A DNA stretch of 64,000 bases, from positions 8,459,001-8,523,000 of the forward strand of contig NC_016109.1 of the NCBI RefSeq assembly GCF_000269985.1, in the 5' to 3' direction. The notes beneath the pieces are model-generated. The model ran no database searches, was not told where the DNA came from, and saw only the letters and a program-made list of their open reading frames with translations. Below are positions 50,324 to 58,730 of this stretch, piece by piece; the stretch's first letter is position 1, and every line of letters begins with the position of its first letter. The stretch is from Kitasatospora setae KM-6054. GTDB taxonomy: Bacteria; Actinomycetota; Actinomycetes; Streptomycetales; Streptomycetaceae. The translations under genes were made by a program, and so were the position numbers.

Positions 50324-50890
50324 TCAACGGGTTTGCTCGCAGGGCCAGTTGCCCGACCGGGCCAGGGTCAGCACCAGGGCCGCGATGTTCCACGCGTCGT
50401 CCGCGCCGCTGTGGTGGCGGCCCTCCAGCGGCAGGCCGGCCAGTTCGAGGGCCCGCGCCATGCCGGGCCGCTTCGGCAGGCCGCGGGCCTCGGTGAACAC
50501 CGCCTTGGCGTTGGTGTGCCGACGGCCGAACGGGTAGGCGGTGCCCGCCGCCCGGCACTGCCGGGTGAACTGCAGCCGGTCGTAGTCGCCCCAGCTCGCC
50601 CACGGCCGCTCACCCGCCCGGTGCTCGGCCGCCAGCAGCCGGCACGCCTCGTCGAACGGCAGCCCGCCGGCCACCTCGCGCGCCGTCAGGCCGGTCAGCT
50701 CGGTGCAGAACCCGCTCACCGACGAGCGCCGCGGCCGCACCAGCACCCGGTGCCGGCCGACCCGCGCCAGCGAGGCCAGGTCGACCACCGTCAGCCCGAT
50801 CTCGATGATCTCGCTGACCTGCCCGGGCGGCGGCTGCCCCTCCCAGCAGGTGGCCTCGACGTCCACCACGTTCAGCAGGTGCTGTTCCAT
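50324..50890 (-). CDS. DEDDh 3'-5' exonuclease
   Basis: The 188-residue RNase T/KapD-like exonuclease has motif I VVDVEATCWEG (Asp-x-Glu), motif II WGDYDRLQF and motif III HHSGADDAWN (His-x4-Asp), which together give two-metal 3'-end nuclease chemistry. It may process RNA or short DNA ends. ATG at 50890 is used; an in-frame ATG at 50902 is possible. Single-gene unit. Confidence 0.88.
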   Translation of the reverse strand: MEQHLLNVVDVEATCWEGQPPPGQVSEIIEIGLTVVDLASLARVGRHRVLVRPRRSSVSGFCTELTGLTAREVAGGLPFDEACRLLAAEHRAGERPWASWGDYDRLQFTRQCRAAGTAYPFGRRHTNAKAVFTEARGLPKRPGMARALELAGLPLEGRHHSGADDAWNIAALVLTLARSGNWPCEQTR

Positions 50891-51104
50891 GCCCCGGATC
50901 ATCGGCGGCCGCGCGGACCCCGGTCAACGGGATATCCGGCGGGCCCTGGTGCCCCGAGCCGGGGACCCGCCGTCGCCCGGGGCGAGCTGCCCTGGCCCGC
51001 GGACCCCGCCGCCGTCGGTCACCGGGGGCGGGAGGTGTCGCCGTCCGGCGCTGGTCGCCGGGCCGCGGCCCGCGTCGGACGGCGGTGGACGGCGGCTCGG
51101 CTGG

Positions 51105-51611
51105 TCAGGGCAGGCGGACGGTGACGGTGATCCGCTTGCCGCCCCCGGGCAGCGGGGTGACGGTGCGGGCGTCGGTCAGCAGGAGGACCAGGGCCCAGCC
51201 GCGTCCGCTCGGGCGCGCCCGCTCGCGCAGGGCGTGCGGGGTGGTGTGCGGCAGAGCGCTGTCGGCGTCTTCGACGGTGATCCGCAGCACCGGGGCCGCG
51301 GCCGGGGCGGCGGTGTCGACGCGTGCGGTGAAGGCGGTGGCGCCGCCGCCGTGGCGGTTGGCGTTGGTGACCAGTTCGCTGGCCACCAGCAGGGCGTTCG
51401 CCTCGGTGTCGGCCGTGCAGGAGCCGGCCTCGCGCAGGCTCTGCCGCACGCTGCGGCGGGCCTGGGCCGCGCTCATGACGGGCGGCGCCTCCACTCCGGT
51501 GTCCTGTCCGCGCGCCTGCGGGGTGCCCGGGCGGTCGGTGCCCGGGAGCGGAGGTGAGGGGGCCGGCCGGGCGGGGACGGCTCGAATGACGGTCTGTCGG
51601 GTGTCGGACAT
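51105..51611 (-). CDS. Anti-sigma-type ATP-binding protein (RsbW-like)
   Basis: The 168-residue protein has a C-terminal GHKL/HATPase_c_2 domain (about 60-165): N box ALLVASELVTNANRHGG, short G box RPSGRGWALVLLLTD. A Pro-rich N-terminal extension (about 15-50) precedes it. Proteins of this kind phosphorylate STAS antagonists and bind sigma factors. It has no adjacent partner gene. Start ATG 51611 is preferred over a frame-extending upstream codon because conserved sequence begins later. Confidence 0.78.
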   Translation of the reverse strand: MSDTRQTVIRAVPARPAPSPPLPGTDRPGTPQARGQDTGVEAPPVMSAAQARRSVRQSLREAGSCTADTEANALLVASELVTNANRHGGGATAFTARVDTAAPAAAPVLRITVEDADSALPHTTPHALRERARPSGRGWALVLLLTDARTVTPLPGGGKRITVTVRLP

Positions 51612-52362
51612 GGTGGTGGCCTCGCGGGTCGCTCTCCTACGGGTCGGTCGCCGGTCGCATGACCGTGTCACGGCATCGGCTGCCCTGGCGCGCGGGCCCT
51701 ATTCCGCCGGATCCGGACGGGAGCCCTCCGCATCGAAAGCGCATCGAAATCCCTCGTCGCGCCGCCCGCACCGCCCACCGCGACGTGCCGCAGCAGGCGC
51801 CCGACGGCTCGGTCAGCGCCCTCCGGCCGGTGCGAGCCCGGCTTCAGGGCGAGACAGCCGGGTGCGGCGGGGGGCCCGGCCTCAGGGGGGAGTCGGCCGG
51901 GCCCTCGTCCGCCGCACGACACGCATGCCCGGGGATCGCGCCTTCATGCCTCTCGTCTTCCGGCCGTCCCGGACCAGGAACCGACACCGGGCGCGCGACC
52001 GGCGCGGGAAGGAGCGGCCACCGTGCCTGCTGCCGGTCAGGCGCCGGCCACCGGCAGCGGCCCGCGTGCGGCGAAGACCTGCCCGGCGACGGAGGTGGCG
52101 TTCAGCGCTGCGGCGGAAGCCGCAGTGGCCGCCGGGTGCGGTGAGCGGCTCGGCGGCGCCCGGTCCTTGAACGCGTTCTCCTCGGCGGCGCCCTTGAGCT
52201 GGTCGCCCGGGCTCGTCGCTTCCTCCTCGTCGCGCTCCTCGCCCGCGGTGCCCCACCGGGGCGAGTGGAGGCGGCTGCCCCGTCGGGCGGCTCCGACGCG
52301 GGTGAATACTCGGTCGGATCAGGGGCATGCGGCGGTCCGACACAGACTGCCTGGAGGTTCTC
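51612..52362. other. 751-bp stretch without a convincing gene
   Basis: All long frames here are Arg/Pro-rich and look like shadows of GC-rich DNA. On the minus strand about 30 codons near 52180-52260 read as an acidic stretch (GDQLKGAAEENAFKDRA) that looks more protein-like, but it has no start codon and is not followed by a recognisable domain. It could be a gene remnant. The promoters of the flanking genes must lie here. Confidence 0.4.
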
Positions 52363-52533
52363 ATGGTTCCCCTTCTTCTCGTTCTGCTGCTGGCCCTGCT
52401 GCTGTTCGGCGCCGGGTTCGCGCTCAAGGCCCTGTGGTGGGTGGCGGTCGTCGTGCTGGTGGTCTGGCTGGTGGGCTTCGCCGCCCGCGGCACCAACGCG
52501 ACCGGCGGCCGCGGCCGCTGGTACCGCTGGTAG
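52363..52533 (+). CDS. Small hydrophobic protein
   Basis: The 56-residue protein is almost all membrane helix (VPLLLVLLLALLLFGAGFAL; WWVAVVVLVVWLVGFAA) with a short Gly/Arg tail. Near-identical small hydrophobic proteins are widespread in Streptomyces; their role is unknown but they often sit in stress regulons. GGAGG lies five bases before the ATG. Confidence 0.75.
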   Translation: MVPLLLVLLLALLLFGAGFALKALWWVAVVVLVVWLVGFAARGTNATGGRGRWYRW

Positions 52534-52743
52534 TCCCCGCCCGGGACGCACCCTCCCCCGAGTTCCCCCGAGTCCCCCCCCGAGCGGGCCCGCGCACGAC
52601 CGCGGGCCCGCTCGGGCGTGTCCGGCGTCCGCCGCGACGAAGCCCCGTGCTCGGATCCGCTGGGGAGCTCCCGCGCGTCGAGGGGGCGGGAAGGTGTGGT
52701 TCGCTTGGGGGAGAGGGGCTTTCAGGGACGGCAGGAGGTGGCG

Positions 52744-54114
52744 GTGGTGGAGTACCCGGGCGGGACACGGGCGGACGGGCTGCCGGCGGCGCTGTCGGAC
52801 CCGGCGCGGTTGCGGGCGGTCGCGGCGACCGGGTTGATGGACACCGGCCCGGAAGAAGCCTTCGACGACCTCGTCTCGCTGGCCGCGCGCATCACCGGGG
52901 CGGGCCGGGCGTTCGTGACCCTGGTCGACGCCGAGCGCTCGTTCTGGAAGGCGAGCGTCGGCGTCGACCTCGATGACTCCGCCACCCGGCAGGGGCCGAT
53001 CGGGCAGAGCTACTGCTCCTTCCTGGTCGGCGCGGCCGGCGAGCCCTTCGTCGTCGACGACGCCGCCACCGACCCGCGCACCGCCCACCACCCCGCCACC
53101 GGCCCGATGGCGATCGGCGCCTGGGCCGGGCAGCCGCTGCTCGGCCCGGACGGCCACGTGCTGGGCACGCTGTGCGTGATCGACACCGACCCGCGCGCCT
53201 GGTCGGACAGCGACCTCGCCACCCTCGCCACCCTGGCGCGCTCGGTCTCCTCCGAGATCCACCTGCGCCAGGCCCTCGCCTCCTCCCGGCACGCCCACCG
53301 GCGCTCGGCCGACCTCGCCCGCACCCTCCAGGCCGGCCTGCTGCCCGCCGCCCTGCGCACCGTCCCCGGCGTGGAGGCCGCCGCCTCCTACCTGCCCGCG
53401 TCCCGGCGCGAGCGCACCGACATCGAGGTCGGCGGAGACTTCTACGACCTGTTCCGCACCCACGGCGACAACTGGGCGGTCGTGATGGGCGACGTGTGCG
53501 GCAAGGGCGTGCAGGCCGCCCAGGTCAGCTCCATGGCCCGCTACACCGTCCGCGCCGACGCGGCCGACACCGGCTCGCCCGCCGGACTGCTGGGGCGCCT
53601 GCACACCGCGCTGCTCGCCCAGGGCTCCCCGCGCTACCTGACCTGCGCCTACGCCGCCTTCCACCTCACCGGACACGGCGCCAGCGGCACCATCGCCCTC
53701 GGCGGACACCCGCCCGCCCTGGTGCGCCGTGCCGACGGAACCGTGGAGCGGCTCGGCGCACTGGGCACCATGCTCGGCATCATCCCCGAGGTGTCCCTCA
53801 CCGACGTGCCCTTCGACCTCGCCCCGGGCGAACTGCTGCTGCTCTACACCGACGGCGCCATCGAGGCCCGCCCCCGCCCCGGCACCCGGCCCGACCAGGC
53901 GGGCGCGGTCTTCGGTGAGGCCGACCTCATCCACGCCCTGGCCGACACGCACGGCCTCGACGCCGCCGCCACCATCGCCCACCTCCGCGCCCTCCTGGAA
54001 GCCCGGCACGGCGGCTGGTCCAGCGACGACACCGCCCTGCTCGCCCTGCGGGTCGCCCAGGCCGCCGCCGTCCCCCACCCCGTCCAGGGCCCGCCGCACG
54101 GCACACCGCGGTGA
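52744..54114 (+). CDS. GAF-PP2C (SpoIIE/RsbU-type) phosphatase
   Basis: The protein of about 456 residues has an N-terminal GAF domain (about 25-165, LMDTGPEEAFDDLVSLAARI; GPDGHVLGTLCVIDT) and a C-terminal SpoIIE-type PP2C domain (about 210-440). Metal-binding stretches are IEVGGDFYDLF, VMGDVCGKG, LYTDGAIEARP and SSDDTALL. It would dephosphorylate STAS antagonists to free a sigma factor when the GAF domain senses its signal. Several GTG codons in a row (52738, 52744, 52747) follow AGGAGG; 52744 or 52747 has the best spacing. Confidence 0.9.
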   Translation: MVEYPGGTRADGLPAALSDPARLRAVAATGLMDTGPEEAFDDLVSLAARITGAGRAFVTLVDAERSFWKASVGVDLDDSATRQGPIGQSYCSFLVGAAGEPFVVDDAATDPRTAHHPATGPMAIGAWAGQPLLGPDGHVLGTLCVIDTDPRAWSDSDLATLATLARSVSSEIHLRQALASSRHAHRRSADLARTLQAGLLPAALRTVPGVEAAASYLPASRRERTDIEVGGDFYDLFRTHGDNWAVVMGDVCGKGVQAAQVSSMARYTVRADAADTGSPAGLLGRLHTALLAQGSPRYLTCAYAAFHLTGHGASGTIALGGHPPALVRRADGTVERLGALGTMLGIIPEVSLTDVPFDLAPGELLLLYTDGAIEARPRPGTRPDQAGAVFGEADLIHALADTHGLDAAATIAHLRALLEARHGGWSSDDTALLALRVAQAAAVPHPVQGPPHGTPR

Positions 54115-54248
54115 ACCGGGCCCGGTGAACCGGCCCCGGGGAGCGGCCGGGCCGCCGTCCTCCCGCCCGGTCCGGGTCCGAGGCGGGCGAATCCCGGCCG
54201 CGCGAAAAGACGGTGCTTGAACTGATGACGGCAGGTCAGACTGTCTCC

Positions 54249-54413
54249 ATGAACCCCGATCACCGCCCGCTGGCGCTGACCTTCTCCGAACCCGCCGTCG
54301 ACCAGGCCCTGCCTGCCGCCGCGCCCCCGCCGCTCCTGCCCGGGCAGACCTCGCCGTTCCTGGAGCCGCACACCAGCCCACCCCTTCCCGTCCCCCCGAC
54401 CGCAAGGAGCTGA
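54249..54413 (+). CDS. Possible small protein, Pro-rich
   Basis: A 54-residue frame with high G/C at third positions (MNPDHRPLALTFSEPAVD; later PPLLPGQTSPFLEPH). There is no ribosome-binding site, and TTGAAC lies 32 bases upstream. A leaderless or spurious gene are both possible. It lies in the 391-base gap between the phosphatase and the whiB-like gene, in which I see nothing else. Confidence 0.3.
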   Translation: MNPDHRPLALTFSEPAVDQALPAAAPPPLLPGQTSPFLEPHTSPPLPVPPTARS

Positions 54414-54505
54414 CCCCCGTCGTCCCGCCCGCACCCGCACGGGCACCCGCCGGCGGGAGGTTCGCGGAGCGGCGCCGGACCTCCCCTTCCGGCGCCCCCG
54501 GGGGG

Positions 54506-54877
54506 TCAGTTGGTGTGGCGGGTGCGCTGGCGGGCGGCGCGGCGGATCATGGCGCGACGCTCCTCCTCGCCGGTGGCGCCCCAGACTCCGGTGTCCTGCT
54601 TGTTCTCCAGCGCCCACCGCAGGCACTGCCTGGTGACGGGGCAGCCGCGGCAGACGGCCTTGGCGCGCTCGGTCTGGCGCAGGGCGGCACCGGAGTTGCC
54701 GACGGGGAAGAACAGTTCCGGGTCCTCTCGGGTGCACGCGGCGCGCCCGCGCCAGTCCGCGCCCCGGTCGGCGGCCGCGGCCGCCGGGGGCGGCGGCGTT
54801 GCCGGCGCGCTCGGCCCGGTGCGGCCGGGGAGGTCGGAGGAGGGCGTGGGCTTGGCGGTGCTGCGGTCGGCGGCCAT
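54506..54877 (-). CDS. WhiB-family iron-sulfur regulator
   Basis: The 123-residue Wbl protein has Fe-S ligands C48, C76, C79 and C85 (C-x27-C-x2-C-x5-C), the GVWG turn (DTGVWGATGEEERR) and a basic tail. The core DPELFFPVGN and KAVCRGCPV resembles the WblE/WhiB1 group. A 40-residue Pro/Ala-rich extension precedes the core and is not usual. Wbl proteins bind the main sigma factor and respond to redox or nitric oxide. The ATG at 54877 has GAGGAT upstream. Confidence 0.93.
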   Translation of the reverse strand: MAADRSTAKPTPSSDLPGRTGPSAPATPPPPAAAAADRGADWRGRAACTREDPELFFPVGNSGAALRQTERAKAVCRGCPVTRQCLRWALENKQDTGVWGATGEEERRAMIRRAARQRTRHTN

Positions 54878-55148
54878 GAGTCATCCTCCGTCTGATCGAG
54901 CCGGTCCTCCTGGTCGGATTCCCGTGACGGGATCCTTCTTCTCGCTGCCGGAGCGAAGATGCGCGCCGGCAGTCTCTTTCGCTTTCCGGCGGATCACCCG
55001 GGCCTGCGCGGCCGCCTTCTCTCCCGGGGCCCGACCGGGTCCTGAACGGAGATCAGGAAAGTCGGGCGTTTAATTTTTTCCTACCGGTGCAGACGGATGT
55101 CGTCGACGACAACGCTCGCACTCGTACTCGCAGAAGCAGGAGAAGCAG

Positions 55149-55421
55149 ATGGGCATTCTCGCCTGGATCCTGATCGGTCTGATCGCCGGCGCCATCGCCA
55201 AGGCCCTGATGCCGGGCAAGGACCCCGGCGGCATCATCGTCACGATGCTCATCGGCATCGCGGGCGGTCTGCTCGGGGGCTGGCTCGGCAAGGTCATCTT
55301 CGGTGTCGACTCCATCGACGGGTTCTTCGACCTCTCCACCTGGATCGCGGCCATCGTCGGTTCGCTCATCCTGCTGGTGGTCTACCGCCTCGTCACCGGG
55401 AACCGGCACAGCCGCGCCTGA
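55149..55421 (+). CDS. GlsB/YeaQ/YmgE-family membrane protein
   Basis: The 90-residue protein has three transmembrane segments and Gly-rich turns: ILAWILIGLIAGAIAKALMPG, GIIVTMLIGIAGGLLGGWLG, TWIAAIVGSLILLVVYRL. This is the transglycosylase-associated protein family, usually stress-induced. The 271-base region upstream (54878-55148) contains an AT-rich patch at 55069-55081 (GTTTAATTTTTTCC), unusual here and probably promoter DNA. A strong hairpin follows. Confidence 0.9.
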   Translation: MGILAWILIGLIAGAIAKALMPGKDPGGIIVTMLIGIAGGLLGGWLGKVIFGVDSIDGFFDLSTWIAAIVGSLILLVVYRLVTGNRHSRA

Positions 55422-55438
55422 ACGATCCGCGTACCCGC

Positions 55439-55506
55439 AAGGCCGGCCCCCCGACACGGGGGCCGGCCTTTGCGCCGTGCTCCCGGCCGGGAACACGGCG
55501 CAAAGG
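55439..55506 (+). terminator. Terminator overlapping a second, alternative hairpin
   Basis: The first stem pairs 55439-55451 with 55458-55470 (13 bp, six-base loop). A second stem pairs 55467-55479 with 55494-55506 (13 bp, with an inner TCCCGG/CCGGGA stem). They share 55467-55470, so both cannot form fully at once. The rest of the gap to 55715 shows no gene. Confidence 0.75.
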
Positions 55507-55715
55507 CGTGAGGAGCGGAACAAAGGAACAGAGAGAGGGGCGGAGCCCGTCCCGGCCAGGAGTCCCGTGAACAGGAGTGCCGCGAAAGCGGGAATCCCGC
55601 GACGCCCTCCCGGGGATTTTCCATTCTCCGCGGTGTTCGGAGGCATGGCCGCGCGATACCGGGGCAGGCGGCTTGCCGTACGGGGAACGAAAAGCTCGAC
55701 GCGAGGAGACAGCAG

Positions 55716-56066
55716 ATGACTGAGGCGATGTGGGGCTACGAGGGTGCCGAGGGCTACGCCGCGGGGTCCGACCTGACGGGGTACCGGGTGGAGGCGACGG
55801 ACGGGCACATCGGCAAGGTCGACAAGCACACCGTCGACGTCGGCGCGGGCTACGTCGTGGTCGACACCGGCCCGTGGATCTTCGGCCGCGAGGTGCTGCT
55901 GCCGGCCGGCACCATCATCCGGGTCGACGACGCGGAGAAGACCGTGTGGGTCAACCGCACCCAGGACGAGGTCAAGAACTCGCCCGAGTACGACAAGGAC
56001 AAGCACGCCGAAGACCCGGCCTACCGCGACCAGGTCGGCGGCTACTACGGCGGCACCGCCCACTGA
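55716..56066 (+). CDS. PRC-barrel domain protein
   Basis: The 116-residue protein has an N-terminal PRC-barrel (LTGYRVEATDGHIGKVDKHT; YVVVDTGPWIFGREVLLPAG, about 19-80) and a charged Tyr/Gly tail. PRC-barrel proteins of this kind are stress-induced in actinomycetes; the role is unknown. GAGGAG lies before the ATG. A 17-bp stem terminator follows 16 bases after its stop. Confidence 0.88.
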   Translation: MTEAMWGYEGAEGYAAGSDLTGYRVEATDGHIGKVDKHTVDVGAGYVVVDTGPWIFGREVLLPAGTIIRVDDAEKTVWVNRTQDEVKNSPEYDKDKHAEDPAYRDQVGGYYGGTAH

Positions 56067-56082
56067 CCCGCCGCACCGGGCT

Positions 56083-56118
56083 GCCCGGGCCCCGCGTCCT
56101 CGGACGCGGGGCCCGGGC
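56083..56118 (+). terminator. 17-bp stem terminator
   Basis: Arms 56083-56099 and 56102-56118 pair exactly; after opening the end pairs the working loop is about four to six bases. A short T-rich stretch (TTGTCCCGT) follows. Confidence 0.85.
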
Positions 56119-56219
56119 TTGTCCCGTCTCATCCCGCCGCCCGACCGTCCCGGTGGCCTCCCGGCCGGCCCGCCACCCCGTACGCCGGGGCCGCCCGGGT
56201 ACTTCGCGCGAATCGGTGC

Positions 56220-56244
56220 GCATGGATGCGTCACGAGGGGGTAG
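56220..56244 (+). promoter_or_regulatory. Possible SigB-type promoter of the sigma gene
   Basis: GCAT (56220-56223), 15 bases and GGGTAG (56239-56244) fit the loose stress-sigma consensus GNNT-N14-16-GGGTAY, 39 bases before the start codon. Autoregulation is common for such sigmas. A GGGTAC also occurs at 56197-56202. Short degenerate motif, so uncertain. Confidence 0.35.
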
Positions 56245-56282
56245 ACGGGGGCGCACCCTGCCGTTCTAGGAAGGAACCGACC

Positions 56283-57173
56283 GTGACGAGCAACCAGCTC
56301 CTGATGGCAGCGCCCCACCCGGTGAACGACCACGTGCGCACCGCACCGCCGCGCGGCTCCCGGGAGTTCGCACCGGAGCTGGCGGAGCTCGGCGACCTGA
56401 CGGAGGTCGCGCCGACCGACGCCCGCGACCTGACCCGGGTGCTGCTGGCGCGCCTGGCCGGCCTCGAGGAGGGCACCCGGGAGTACTCCTACGTACGGGC
56501 CTCCCTGGTGGAGCTCAACCTCTCCCTGGTCCGCTTCGCCCTTCGCCGCTTCGGCTCGCACCGCGAGAGCACCGAGGACCTGATGCAGGTCGGCGCGGTC
56601 GGGCTGATCAAGGCCATCGACCGCTTCGAGACCGAGCGCGGCCTGGAGTTCACCACCTTCGCCATCCCCACCATCCTCGGGGAGCTGCGCCGGCACTTCC
56701 GCGACACCACCTGGGCCGTCCACGTGCCCCGCCGCCTCCAGGAGCTGCGCCTGGCCCTGGTCAAGGCCCAGGACGCCCTGTCCCAGGCCCTCGACCGGGC
56801 GCCGACGGTGGCCGAGCTGTCCGAGCACCTGGGGATCACGCAGGAGGAGGTCATCGAGGGGCTGCAGGCCGCGAACGCGCACAGCACCGACTCCCTCGAC
56901 CTGCCGGCCGGGCCCGACGACGACGGCCCGGGCGCACTCGCCGCCAAGATCGGCGGCACCGACGAGCGGCTGGGCATGGTCGAGGACCTGGTCTCGCTCC
57001 AGCCCCTGATCGCCGCCCTGCCGGAGCGCGACCGGCTGATCCTGTCGATGCGCTTCACCGAGGAACTGACGCAGTCCCAGATCGGCGAACGCCTCGGACT
57101 GTCCCAGATGCACGTCTCCCGCCTCCTCTCCCGCACGCTCGCGAAGCTGCGCCAGGGCCTCGAGGCGGCTTGA
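56283..57173 (+). CDS. SigB/SigF/SigG-type sigma factor
   Basis: The 296-residue group 3 sigma-70 protein has region 2 (HRESTEDLMQVGAVGLIKAI; GLEFTTFAIPTILGELRRHF), region 3 (APTVAELSEHLGITQEEVIE) and region 4 (LTQSQIGERLGLSQMHVSRL). These sigmas drive osmotic, oxidative and developmental stress genes and are held by RsbW-type kinases. A STAS gene and a kinase gene follow on the same strand, forming its likely control module. The GTG start has GGAAGGA upstream. Confidence 0.93.
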   Translation: MTSNQLLMAAPHPVNDHVRTAPPRGSREFAPELAELGDLTEVAPTDARDLTRVLLARLAGLEEGTREYSYVRASLVELNLSLVRFALRRFGSHRESTEDLMQVGAVGLIKAIDRFETERGLEFTTFAIPTILGELRRHFRDTTWAVHVPRRLQELRLALVKAQDALSQALDRAPTVAELSEHLGITQEEVIEGLQAANAHSTDSLDLPAGPDDDGPGALAAKIGGTDERLGMVEDLVSLQPLIAALPERDRLILSMRFTEELTQSQIGERLGLSQMHVSRLLSRTLAKLRQGLEAA

Positions 57174-57267
57174 GGCGGCGGGAGGCGGATCGAGCCCATG
57201 GAGCAGGGTGATCAGCGTCCGGCGCCCGCCCGCCGGACGCCGCCCGCACGGTGAGAGGGATGTGAGA

Positions 57268-57666
57268 ATGCAATTGCACGACCACGGCACGTCCGTCCAG
57301 GCGGGCGCCGTCGCGCTCGAGGACGGTGCCGACGTCGAGGTGCGGTCCGGCGGTGACGGCACCGTCGTCTGCCGGATCGCCGGAGACCTGGACATCGAAT
57401 CGCTGGCGCCCGCCAGGAAGGCCCTCGCCGAGGTGCTCCGCGGCGGGAACCGGCTCGTCGTCGTCGACCTGGCCCAGGTGGCGTTCTGCGACTCCTCGGG
57501 GCTGAACATGCTGCTCACGGCCCGCGCGGACGCCCTCGCCGCCGGCGCCGTGCTGCGGCTGGCGGCGGTGTCGCACCCCGTGGAGCGGCTGCTGGAGATC
57601 ACCGGCGCCGCAGCCGTCTTCGACGTCCGCCCCACCGTCCCCGCCGCGATCGCCGAGCTGCCGTGA
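57268..57666 (+). CDS. STAS anti-anti-sigma factor (RsbV-like)
   Basis: The 132-residue protein has a STAS domain (about 30-125) with the phosphorylation motif in VAFCDSSGLNML, where the first Ser is the usual kinase target. When unphosphorylated it binds the RsbW-like kinase and frees the sigma factor. It lies 94 bases after the sigma gene. GAGAGGGA precedes the ATG; an upstream in-frame codon at 57208 would add a poorly conserved extension. Confidence 0.88.
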   Translation: MQLHDHGTSVQAGAVALEDGADVEVRSGGDGTVVCRIAGDLDIESLAPARKALAEVLRGGNRLVVVDLAQVAFCDSSGLNMLLTARADALAAGAVLRLAAVSHPVERLLEITGAAAVFDVRPTVPAAIAELP

Positions 57667-57797
57667 CCATGATCTCCGTGCCCTCCCGTGCCCTGCCGCC
57701 GCACCCGGTCCAGCCGAACCAGTCGAACCAGCCGAATCAGCCGGAGTGCAGCGGGCAGGCGAAGCGGCAACGACCGTCAACTCGAAGGGCCGACCGA

Positions 57798-58241
57798 ATG
57801 ACCACAGCCCGCCAGACCCTCGACGACAGCCTGCGCGGCACCGTGCTGACGCTGCCGCCGGGCGGCCAGCGACGGCGCCTGGCCCTGGACGGGCGGCCCA
57901 GGCCGGTCGCCCGCGCGCGGGAGTTCACCCGCGGCGCCCTGGACGACTGGTCGTGGCCCGGCGCCGACGACGTCGTCCTGCTGGTCGCCGAACTCGTCGC
58001 CAACGCCGTGCTGCACGCCGGCGGCCTCCAGGACCTCGTCCTCCACGCCACCGGCACCCGCCTGCGGGTGGAGGTCAGCGACGCCTCCCGGACCGCCCCC
58101 GTACCGCGCGAACCGCACCAGCCCAGCACACCCGGCGGCCACGGCCTCCACATCGTGCGGACGCTCTCCGACCGGTGGGGCAGCACGCTCCACCCCGCCG
58201 GCAAGATCGTCTGGGCCGAGATCGACGCCCCCCGCTCCTGA
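57798..58241 (+). CDS. Anti-sigma kinase (RsbW-like)
   Basis: The 147-residue HATPase_c_2 protein has N box LLVAELVANAVLHAGG, G1 box VEVSDASRTAP and G2 box GGHGLHIVRTLSDRWG. It probably binds the sigma factor encoded upstream and phosphorylates the STAS protein. ATG at 57798 has GAAGGG upstream. An in-frame GTG at 57663 overlaps the STAS stop (GTGA) and would add 45 residues, including an Asn/Gln/Pro repeat, so translational coupling from there is also possible. Confidence 0.85.
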   Translation: MTTARQTLDDSLRGTVLTLPPGGQRRRLALDGRPRPVARAREFTRGALDDWSWPGADDVVLLVAELVANAVLHAGGLQDLVLHATGTRLRVEVSDASRTAPVPREPHQPSTPGGHGLHIVRTLSDRWGSTLHPAGKIVWAEIDAPRS

Positions 58242-58410
58242 CCGGGCCGTCCCGGCCGTCCCGGCCGCCCCGAGCCACGGCCCCGAGCCACGGCCCCGCG
58301 GCCGCGCCGTAGCACGCGGGCGCGGCCCGGGCGGGGCGAAGCGGCGGGGGTTCACCCGGGGGGAGGGGCGGGGCTGGAGGGTGCGGCGGGCGGCGGGCGA
58401 TGGTGGGGCG

Positions 58411-58671
58411 ATGGAGACGGGACACGGGCCGCACGCGTTCGCCGACTCGGTGGTGCTGACGGCCATCGCACTGGTCAGGGCCGGGGACGGCGGGGCGGAG
58501 GCCGAACTGCTGGACGAGTTCGTCCAGCGGCACGGCCTCGGCGCCTGCCGGCCGCTGGTGGCGGCGCTCGCGGAGCTGGTGACGCGGCAGGCCGCCGACC
58601 GGCAGGTGCTGGCGGAGCGGCTGGAGGAGTGGGAGTTCGCCGTCCTGACCGGGACGTACCGGCAGCCGTAG
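58411..58671 (+). CDS. Small hypothetical protein
   Basis: The 86-residue soluble, helical protein (FADSVVLTAIALVRAGDGGA; CRPLVAALAELVTRQAADRQ) ends EFAVLTGTYRQP. Third positions are G/C-rich and the composition is protein-like. I do not recognise the family. It has only a weak ribosome-binding site and lies alone, 59 bases from the convergent dipeptidase gene. Confidence 0.5.
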   Translation: METGHGPHAFADSVVLTAIALVRAGDGGAEAELLDEFVQRHGLGACRPLVAALAELVTRQAADRQVLAERLEEWEFAVLTGTYRQP

Positions 58672-58730
58672 CCGCCGGTGCGCCCCGGTCGGGCGGCGAA
58701 CGGGCGCGGGGGCCGGACGCGGGGGCCGGT

